From: JBBQNY01 sp038330365
GTDB lineage: Bacteria; Pseudomonadota; Gammaproteobacteria; Xanthomonadales; Ahniellaceae
Reading direction: 5' to 3'
NCBI GenBank assembly: GCA_038330365.1
Contig: JBBQNY010000084.1
Location: 1-12,077, forward strand
Length of the DNA stretch: 12,077 bases
Every line of letters begins with the position of its first letter. Within the stretch, counting starts at the first letter, position 1. Under the pieces are notes generated by a model. That model searched no databases, had not been told where the DNA came from, and was given only the letters and a program-made list of their open reading frames with translations. The translations under genes and the position numbers were made by a program. Shown in pieces: positions 6,295 through 12,077 of the stretch.

Positions 6295-9200
6295 TCACTG
6301 CGCACCTGCGAGCGGATCTGTCAGGGCCTGCGACCAGTCAGCGCGGCGATGCGGCTGGCGGTGGCGCGAGGCGCTCCACGCGTGTAGTGCATCGCCGCTG
6401 CGCTCGCGCAGTTCCCGCGATTCGCACAAGGCAGCGAGCGCTGCGTGCCATGCGGCAAGCTCCGCCGGAACGTGCAGGACAGGAGCGGATCCGTAAGGCC
6501 GTAAGTTGCTCGCGATCACCGGAATTCCCAGGGCGCCAAACTCCATGAGCTTGAGCGCGCTTTTGCAACGGTTGAATTCATTGTCGGCCAGCGGCACGAG
6601 CGCGATATCGAGTGCGAGCGACGCCAGGCGCTCGGGATAGTCATCGAAGTCGACCATCGGATGCATTTCTGCGCCCATCGCATTGGCCGAGGCAGGCGCC
6701 ATGCCCATGAAGACCCAATGCACGTCACGGCGTGCGGCGATCAGGCCATCAATCAGCTCGAGATCGCCCGCGTGCTGCTGCGCACCCGCCCAGCCCACGC
6801 GCAGCGGTCGCCCGTCGCCGCCAGCCCGAGTTGCGCGAGGCAGGTCGAACCAGCGGTCACCGAGCGCGTTCTCGATGACACGGACCGGCGTGGTGTCGTT
6901 GGCATAGTGTTCCGCCAGCGCATCCGACGTCGTGACCAGCAGGTGAGCACTGCCGATGGCCCTGCGCAATCGGGTATCGATGTCCGCCGGTATCGATAGA
7001 CTCGTCGGGTTGTACGACGGAACCGCCGTCACCAGATCATCCACGAGCACCACGCGACGGACCTGCGGCAAGTACTCGGCGCAGAGCTCGAGCAGGTCGA
7101 GCGAATCATCGTCGAAGCACTGGTGCAACAACAACGTGTCGGGCCGGTGGTCCGCAAGCTCGGCGAGCCGCGGCACGGCTTCGAGACGCGCCCGCCAGAG
7201 TGCAGGTGCCGCGATGGCGCCGGCGCCGAGCAAGTCGGCGAGCGGTTGCGCAACGCGCAGCTGGCTCGAAGCCCAATAATCGCGTGTCAGCGCGGCGATG
7301 CGCGGCACATTGGCGGAGTCGGACACCGCGCCTCGTAACGGACGGCGTCGCCAGGACTGGTGGGGGCCGGCGACCGCGGCGGTGCGCAGACTGTGCAGGC
7401 ATTGCGATGTCTCGGCCGTCATCGGTTCCGTCGGGTCCCGTGCAATGGGCCGGTCCGCATGCTGCTGCGTCACCGTGGCATCGGGGGTCCACACCAGCAT
7501 GCCGTGCACACGCAGTCGTTGTTGCGCGGCGAATGCCTGCAACGGATCCACCTCGAGCAAGCTCGCGAGATCGAAGTCGCCGATGCGATCGAGAGCCAGC
7601 GCGATGCAGGTCGTGGACAACGCCGGCAGTTGTCGTGCGTGATCCGATGCATTGCCGACGTCGAAGCCGGTGGTGCTGCGCGGGTCGTCGATGCGCCGCA
7701 GCCACGAACCGTCGAACTGCCAGCCGCATGGCTGCAGGGCGCCGAATGGGCCGGTGCGGCGCGGCGCGACGGCCACCACTTCGGAAACTTCGAGCCAGCC
7801 CAGCAGGTGCTCGACCCACTGCACCGACTGCGGGCGCACATCGGCCCTGACCAGTACGATCCGGTCGACGCGTGACAGATTCTCACCGGGGTAGAAGATC
7901 GCCACGTCACCCATTCCCGGAGCAAGGCCTCGGCGCAATGCCTGGAGCGCGAGGCCCGCCGATGCCTCAGACAAGGCGCCATGTATCCGGATCGCCACGC
8001 GTCGCGATCGTGGCGCAGGCCGCCAGCGCCAGCCGAAGCGCGCGTCATTGAGCACGCACTCGCCGCCCACTCCGATCGCGATGCGGTGGCGTTCGGCCAC
8101 GGCGCAGTTTGCGGCGAGCGGGCCGTCGCGCTGCGCCGCAGACACGTTCTGATCGAAGCGATGCACCAGCACGTGGCCCACGTCGCGCACCGCGGTGCCG
8201 GTCCGTAGCGAGGCAAGCAGCAACGCGTACGGCCATGCGTCCGACTCGATTTCGCCGAGCGCCTCAATCACCGCATTGCCGCGCACGAACAATCCCTGCG
8301 TGGCCTGCGCGGCGCCGAGAGACAGGAACATATTCGCCTCGCCTTGCACTGCCGGGGCATAGCAATGGCCTTCGCGGCTGACGTGGTCGAGCGCGCCGTG
8401 AAAAGCGTCGCAGGGCTCGTCGTGCAGCATCGCGAGCCAGTCTGCGGCACGCGCGGACAGCGTGTCTCCCGCATCGAGGTTCACCCGCCACGTGCCGGCC
8501 TCTGCCGTCATGCGCCGGCGCAACGCTGCGGTCTGCCCGTCGTCGCCGATCCTCGTCACAGAACAATCTGCGGACGCAGGAATCGTGCTGTGCGCAGCAT
8601 CGTCAACAATCAGTTCGAACCGGCAAGTCCCTGGCCACTTGCGCAATGCCTGGAGGGTTCGCGTCAGCGGCGCGAGCTCGGTGCCACGAATGCGCACAAC
8701 GACCGTAAGGGGCGGCAAGCGGTCTTCTGGCAGAGAAGGGTGCTCGGCATCGCCATCGTCCCAACGCGCGTGCCGCAACTCACCGCCGAGCCGCTCAAGG
8801 GTTGCGCTGGCCACGTCGCGACGCCCGGCGGCGACGGATGCCTTGGGCCGGCGGCGCGATCGCGCGGCCGCGATGGCCTGTTCGTAAAGCGCCGCATAGT
8901 CGGCGGCGTTGTCGGCGATCGAGCGCGGCTGTTCCGCAGACAGCACCTTGCGCACACGCGCCAGCGCGATCCTGCCGAAGGGACGCGCGAGGACCTTGAT
9001 CTGCTGTCGCCAGGCGTCCACCTCGAGTGGCGGCAGCAACCAGCCATCAATGCCATGCCGAATGCGTTCGGACAGTGCGCCCACTCGGCTGGCAATGACC
9101 GGCACGCCCGCGGCGCGGCATTCCGACAGCAGCAGGGAAAACGTTTCCTCGGCGAGCGAGGGCAGCAACACCACGTGCACGCGCGCGAGCAGGGTGGCAA

Positions 9201-11031
9201 GGTGCGCCGGTGCGAAGCTGCTGTGTGCCATGACGTTCGGCGGCAGCCCGGCGGGCAGCTCGTCGGGATCGGCGCAGCCGTACAACTCGAAACGCACGTG
9301 CGAGAGGTCGGGACAACGCGCCAGATCGAGCACGATCCCCGCGCCCTTGACCTGCGACAACCCACCCAGGAAGCCCACCGTGAAGCGCTGCTTGAGACCC
9401 GGCGCGGCGACCCTCGCCAGTGGAGCGATGCCGTGCGGCACGATGGCCATCCGCTCGCGTACCGCATCTCCAAAAGCTGCGCTTACTCGTGCAGCCACGA
9501 ACGCGGACGGGGCAACCAGGCAATCTGCCGCTTCCAGCGCGCGTTGCCACATGCGATGACGCGCGTCGAGATAGGTCCGCACTGGCGTGACCGGCGCACC
9601 GGCTCGCCGGAGGAAGCGCGACTCGAGACACGCAACGCAGTCTTCATCGGCGCCGCCGAATGCCTTGCCACAGGACTGCCCGAGCTGCGGCGGCACCAGG
9701 GTGTAGTCGGCGCACAACGACTCCAGGCTGTGCAACGTCACGACGACCGCCGCGCCCGCAGCCGCCGCGAGTTGCGGCAGCATCAAAGTGTTCCAGTGCA
9801 GCAGGCTGTGGAAATGCACGAGGTCGTAATGACCTGCGTTGACCAGTTTCGCGAACCTGCGCTCCACGCCAGGGTCGCTGAGGTCGGCAGCCACGCCCCG
9901 CATGCGCTGATTGGGCCGAATGTCGGTCTCATTGAGCAGTAGGCGCTCGACGCCATCTTCCGCGGGAAGTTCGGCGAAATCAGCCCAGTGCCCGAGCGCG
10001 GAATCAGGCGCGACCAGCGTGCAGTCGAACCGGTCGGACAACGCGGCGGCCATCTGTTGCGAGTGCAGTTCGGTGCCTCCGAGCCTGTGCATGCGATGCA
10101 GCACATGCAACACGCGCGGCTTGCCGGACGACGGCCTCTGGCGCATGCGCAGCGCCTGTTCCCGCAGTGGCCAGTCGCTCCACCAGCGCCGCAACAGTGC
10201 GTCGTGCTGTGGCCAGCGACCGCTGAGGATCCGCGCATGCAGTTCGCGCATTCGCAGGGTCTGCGGCCGTTGCCCAAAGCTGCTGCCACCCACGTGTCGC
10301 ACCAGTACATCCGGGCAGACAACGATCGACCAGCCGCGCAGCCACGCGCGCATCGACAAGTCGTTCTCTTCGCCATAGCCGGGATCGAACGCCGGATCGA
10401 AATCACCGAGATCGCGGATGGCGTCACGGCGGACGTACAGGCAAAAGCCGACTGCCACTGGCAACCTTGGATAGCCGCCAGCCGCGCTTTGCACGGTAAG
10501 TCGCGCCAGCGCCTCGGGATCCTGGCTTGCCGCGTGCGCCGGATCCATCACCGTCAACAGCGTGGCGTTGTCGGACACTGGGCAGGCGAACGCTACGCGT
10601 GCATCGCTGTACGCTCCGGCCGCGAGGCGGTCGAGCCACTGCGGACCAACCAGCGCATCGCTGTTGAGCAGCACCACGTCGCGATCGCTCGCCGCCAGCG
10701 CGACGTTGACCGTGCGCAGGTATCCGAGATTTTCGGGATTGCCGCGTACGACGACGCGCGGGTCACTGGACGCGACGCGTTGCAGCAGGGCCGCTACGCG
10801 GGGATCGGAGCTGGCATCGTCGATGAGCACGATGCGATGCCGCTCATCGGTATAAGCGCGCAAAGCAGCGATGCATCGTTCCGCATCGTCCCATGCGTTG
10901 TGTATGGGCACCGCGATATCGACGGGCGCTGCAGGTGGCGGAGCAGTCTGATCGCGGTCGGCGCCGAGTTGAGCTTGCGCGCTGGCAAGGCTCTTGCCTA
11001 TCAGCCGATCGATCGAGGCGGCAAAGTCCAT
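6295..11031 (-). CDS. Giant multi-module glycosyltransferase (GT2-GT4-GT2-like-GT4-like)
   Basis: About 1578 aa with no membrane segment seen, so probably cytosolic. Numbering is from the chosen ATG. Module 1 (about 37-250) is a GT2 fold: VDIAVPIHNAW, DDASSD, LNSDA in place of DxD, and GYGEENDLS. Module 2 (about 304-720) is GT4: VLHVLHRMHRLGGTE, four Cys at about 440, 454, 465 and 468, GFLGGLSQVKG, and the EX7E motif EETFSLLLSE (E629, E637). Module 3 (about 775-1180) is GT2-like but eroded (LTVVVRIRGTEL, LDAGDTLS, then a second half with VLVRADVRP). Module 4 (about 1243-1550) is GT4-like: VGWAGAQQHAG and NEFNRCKSALKLMEFGALGIPVIASN. GGGGAG lies 9 bases or so before the ATG at 11031; a GTG at 11118 would add 29 residues with a weaker site. 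Such tandem enzymes build O-antigen, capsule or glycoprotein sugars. The acceptor and donors cannot be read from sequence. Modules 1 and 2 look catalytic; 3 and perhaps 4 may be structural. Confidence 0.92.
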   Translation of the reverse strand: MDFAASIDRLIGKSLASAQAQLGADRDQTAPPPAAPVDIAVPIHNAWDDAERCIAALRAYTDERHRIVLIDDASSDPRVAALLQRVASSDPRVVVRGNPENLGYLRTVNVALAASDRDVVLLNSDALVGPQWLDRLAAGAYSDARVAFACPVSDNATLLTVMDPAHAASQDPEALARLTVQSAAGGYPRLPVAVGFCLYVRRDAIRDLGDFDPAFDPGYGEENDLSMRAWLRGWSIVVCPDVLVRHVGGSSFGQRPQTLRMRELHARILSGRWPQHDALLRRWWSDWPLREQALRMRQRPSSGKPRVLHVLHRMHRLGGTELHSQQMAAALSDRFDCTLVAPDSALGHWADFAELPAEDGVERLLLNETDIRPNQRMRGVAADLSDPGVERRFAKLVNAGHYDLVHFHSLLHWNTLMLPQLAAAAGAAVVVTLHSLESLCADYTLVPPQLGQSCGKAFGGADEDCVACLESRFLRRAGAPVTPVRTYLDARHRMWQRALEAADCLVAPSAFVAARVSAAFGDAVRERMAIVPHGIAPLARVAAPGLKQRFTVGFLGGLSQVKGAGIVLDLARCPDLSHVRFELYGCADPDELPAGLPPNVMAHSSFAPAHLATLLARVHVVLLPSLAEETFSLLLSECRAAGVPVIASRVGALSERIRHGIDGWLLPPLEVDAWRQQIKVLARPFGRIALARVRKVLSAEQPRSIADNAADYAALYEQAIAAARSRRRPKASVAAGRRDVASATLERLGGELRHARWDDGDAEHPSLPEDRLPPLTVVVRIRGTELAPLTRTLQALRKWPGTCRFELIVDDAAHSTIPASADCSVTRIGDDGQTAALRRRMTAEAGTWRVNLDAGDTLSARAADWLAMLHDEPCDAFHGALDHVSREGHCYAPAVQGEANMFLSLGAAQATQGLFVRGNAVIEALGEIESDAWPYALLLASLRTGTAVRDVGHVLVHRFDQNVSAAQRDGPLAANCAVAERHRIAIGVGGECVLNDARFGWRWRPAPRSRRVAIRIHGALSEASAGLALQALRRGLAPGMGDVAIFYPGENLSRVDRIVLVRADVRPQSVQWVEHLLGWLEVSEVVAVAPRRTGPFGALQPCGWQFDGSWLRRIDDPRSTTGFDVGNASDHARQLPALSTTCIALALDRIGDFDLASLLEVDPLQAFAAQQRLRVHGMLVWTPDATVTQQHADRPIARDPTEPMTAETSQCLHSLRTAAVAGPHQSWRRRPLRGAVSDSANVPRIAALTRDYWASSQLRVAQPLADLLGAGAIAAPALWRARLEAVPRLAELADHRPDTLLLHQCFDDDSLDLLELCAEYLPQVRRVVLVDDLVTAVPSYNPTSLSIPADIDTRLRRAIGSAHLLVTTSDALAEHYANDTTPVRVIENALGDRWFDLPRATRAGGDGRPLRVGWAGAQQHAGDLELIDGLIAARRDVHWVFMGMAPASANAMGAEMHPMVDFDDYPERLASLALDIALVPLADNEFNRCKSALKLMEFGALGIPVIASNLRPYGSAPVLHVPAELAAWHAALAALCESRELRERSGDALHAWSASRHRQPHRRADWSQALTDPLAGAQ

Positions 11032-11222
11032 CGACCCAGACTCCCCGCTTTCGCGTCCACTCACGGAGGCGTCGTTGCGGACGACCGATGGCCGTCGGGC
11101 TGGCGCGACAGCAGGCACGCTCGCTGCCCGCGATGGGATCGGCGATCGCTCACCGGGTCATGCAGCAACACACTTGCCGATCAGGGCGGTGGAACGCCTG
11201 ATCGGCAAGCGCTTCAGCGACT
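11032..11222. other. Leader region between HU and the glycosyltransferase operon
   Basis: 191 bases containing the 13-bp hairpin and, further downstream on the minus strand, the ribosome binding site of the glycosyltransferase. A GTG-initiated extension (from 11118) could occupy part of it. I found no convincing -35/-10 pair for the operon here. Its promoter is either unlike sigma-70 or shared with HU. Confidence 0.4.
11173..11209 (-). terminator. Hairpin after the HU gene, possible weak terminator
   Basis: CTTGCCGATCAGG (11173-11185) pairs perfectly with CCTGATCGGCAAG (11197-11209), a 13-bp stem with an 11-base loop. It begins 14 bases past the HU stop codon on the minus strand. The bases that follow in the transcript are TGTGTTGCTG, not a U-run. 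It may therefore act as an attenuator, mRNA stabiliser or factor-dependent stop rather than a full terminator, allowing some read-through into the glycosyltransferase gene. Confidence 0.6.
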
Positions 11223-11588
11223 TCAGGCAGCTGCGTCTTTCAGCTTCTTCAGCGGACGGATCTTGACCTTGGTGCTGGCCGGCTTGGCCGCGAACCACTG
11301 CTCTTCCTTGGTGAAAGGATTGATGCCCTTGCGCTTCGGCTTGGCCGGCACGCTGACTGCGGTGATTTTCAGCAGGCCGGGCAGCGTGAAAGAGCCCGCG
11401 CCTTTCTTGTGGACGGATCCGGACACTGCGCCTTCGAGCGAACTCAGAACGGCGCGGACGTCGCGCGCGGCCACGCCGCTCGACTCGGCGATGTGCGCCA
11501 CGAGTCCCGACTTGCTGAGTGCGTCCTTGATGGGCTTGGAGGGTGCTGACGGAGCCTTGCTGCTCGCTGCTTTCTTCTTAGTTGCCAT
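11223..11588 (-). CDS. HU-like histone-like DNA-binding protein
   Basis: A nucleoid-associated protein of 121 aa that would bind and bend DNA as a dimer. A Lys/Ala/Ser-rich N-terminal tail (MATKKKAASSKAPSAPSKP) precedes the HU fold. Helices run at about 20-55 (IKDALSKSGLVAHIAESSG), then KKGAGSFTLPGLLKITAVSV, and the DNA-contacting arm PKRKGINPFT (about 84-93). It is longer than the classical 90-residue HU because of the tail, as in the HU-like proteins I recall from Xanthomonadales and Burkholderiales. ATG 11588-11586 is chosen because the protein begins there with the family's typical MATKKK. The ribosome binding site is weak (GGGAAAAAC before ATG), and longer in-frame starts would extend into unrelated sequence beyond the promoter. 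It has its own promoter, and a hairpin follows its stop. Confidence 0.94.
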   Translation of the reverse strand: MATKKKAASSKAPSAPSKPIKDALSKSGLVAHIAESSGVAARDVRAVLSSLEGAVSGSVHKKGAGSFTLPGLLKITAVSVPAKPKRKGINPFTKEEQWFAAKPASTKVKIRPLKKLKDAAA

Positions 11589-11622
11589 GTTTTTCCCGGG
11601 TGAAGTGACGAAGGTGGGTGGT

Positions 11623-11687
11623 TTGCCTGTTGGCAATCCGAATGTAGACGATGTGCGCGGTGGCGCCAACCGCAAAAGTGCCTTTTG
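11623..11687. promoter_or_regulatory. Short inverted repeats flanking the HU promoter
   Basis: CAAAAG-TGC-CTTTTG (11673-11687) lies directly upstream of the -35 box. TTGCC-TGTT-GGCAA (11623-11636) lies at the likely transcription start. Either could be an operator or a site for an architectural protein. This is pattern only; no known regulator site is recognised. Confidence 0.3.
11641..11669 (-). promoter_or_regulatory. Sigma-70-type promoter of the HU gene
   Basis: On the minus strand TTGGCG (11669-11664) is followed after exactly 17 bases by TACATT (11646-11641). Transcription would start near 11634, giving a leader of roughly 46 bases. AT-rich tracts just upstream (11673-11712) could act as an UP-like element. 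Confidence 0.6.
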
Positions 11688-11860
11688 ACCGCAATTTTCG
11701 CGCTTTTTTTCCATCCGGGGACGCCGCAGCCTCTGGAGAGTGCCCTGGAGGAGCCGGCGAGGGGTGCCGCGCACCGACAAGCGGGGCTACCCACGCGGTC
11801 CGCCACCTCCGCAACGGACGCCCGAGTCACGCCCCGGATCCGCCGCATTACCATCACGCG
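11688..11860. other. Divergent intergenic region, HU to macro-domain gene
   Basis: It contains a T-run (11704-11711) after a GCGC, then GC-rich sequence up to the macro-domain ATG. I see no clear plus-strand promoter, RNA gene or further ORF. Confidence 0.4.
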
Positions 11861-12077
11861 ATGCAGCCGGGCATCGAGGTTTTCGAGGGCGACATCACGC
11901 GCCTCGACGTCGACGCGATCGTCAACGCCGCGAACGGCTCGCTGCTCGGCGGCGGCGGCGTCGACGGTGCGATCCATCGCGCAGCGGGACTTGGCCTTCT
12001 GGAAGCGTGTCGCGACATCGTCGAGTCCGCGCGCGGTGTGCGCTGCCCCACCGGCGCAGCGAGGATCACCGCAGCCT
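11861..12077 (+). CDS. Macro-domain protein, N-terminal part (runs off the window)
   Basis: The first 72 codons of a macro-domain protein, a fold that binds ADP-ribose and in MacroD/YmdB-type members removes O-acetyl-ADP-ribose or mono-ADP-ribose. Signatures: EVFEGDITRLDVDAIVNAAN (residues 6-25) and SLLGGGGVDGAIHRAAG (about 27-43), the catalytic-loop pattern of the MacroD-like class, then CPTGAARIT. The segment between HRAAG and CPTG (LGLLEACRDIVESARGVR) seems a few residues longer than the usual 'peLLeeCrtlgg' spacing. ATG 11861 matches the normal family start; no strong ribosome binding site precedes it. The gene is divergent from HU with about 270 bases between, and is unlikely to be linked to it in function. 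Confidence 0.88.
   Translation, partial: MQPGIEVFEGDITRLDVDAIVNAANGSLLGGGGVDGAIHRAAGLGLLEACRDIVESARGVRCPTGAARITAA

Noticed and set aside
8344..9942. 532-codon plus-strand open frame inside the glycosyltransferase gene
   Set aside because: It is opposite a clear GT4 domain with EX7E and Cys cluster. Long antisense frames are expected in GC-rich coding DNA, and no start signal or motif supports it.
9988..11688. 566-codon plus-strand open frame from the glycosyltransferase gene across HU
   Set aside because: It runs antisense through two well-supported genes and the HU promoter; the composition is that of a shadow frame.
11589..11780. N-terminal extension of the HU protein to 185 aa
   Set aside because: The extension covers the -35/-10 promoter, reads as Arg/Pro-rich shadow sequence, and the family typically begins with MATKKK.
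1..12077. CRISPR array, tRNA, rRNA or restriction/defence gene cluster
   Set aside because: I looked for regularly spaced repeats, tRNA-like cloverleafs and defence-type motifs and saw none. The macro-domain gene alone is not evidence for a defence system.

Overview
The window looks like chromosome from a GC-rich gammaproteobacterium, most probably in or near the Xanthomonadales. This is inferred from three things: a 121-residue HU-like protein of the Lys/Ala-tailed type common in that order, secreted proteins ending in a short '-FNGFE' type C-terminus, and an IPTL-CTERM-like surface protein. No rRNA, tRNA or CRISPR array is visible, so the placement rests on protein features recalled from memory, not on a search.

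Layout. (1) 1-1339: a near-complete IS3-family insertion sequence, orfA and orfB on the minus strand, its left end lying at or next to base 1. (2) 1340-2482, plus strand: the 3' part of a gene for a Thr/Ala-rich secreted protein ending in an IPTL-CTERM-type sorting tail. Its 5' part is cut off by the IS, and it is followed by a strong UUCG terminator. (3) 2534-2993: a scar zone with a 24-bp palindrome, a short remnant of a second '-FNSFE' C-terminus, and a decayed plus-strand reading frame with one internal stop. (4) 2994-11031, minus strand: three tightly packed genes that look like one operon, transcribed in the order giant multi-module glycosyltransferase (1578 aa), TylF/MycF-type sugar O-methyltransferase, and secreted protein with a von Willebrand A-like domain. 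(5) 11223-11588, minus strand: an HU-like DNA-binding protein with its own recognisable sigma-70 promoter and a hairpin after its stop. (6) 11861-end, plus strand: the start of a macro-domain protein, cut by the window edge.

Working idea. The glycosyltransferase and methyltransferase have the make-up of a surface-glycan or glycoprotein decoration pair: stop and start codons one base apart, with tandem GT2 and GT4 modules and a sugar methyltransferase. The secreted VWA-like protein follows after only 30 bases. It could be a co-expressed surface protein or even the acceptor. Co-transcription is supported by spacing; the acceptor idea is inference. The neighbouring IPTL-CTERM fragment and the repeated '-FNxFE' tails show that the locus also holds several secreted or surface proteins and is being reshaped by insertion and decay.
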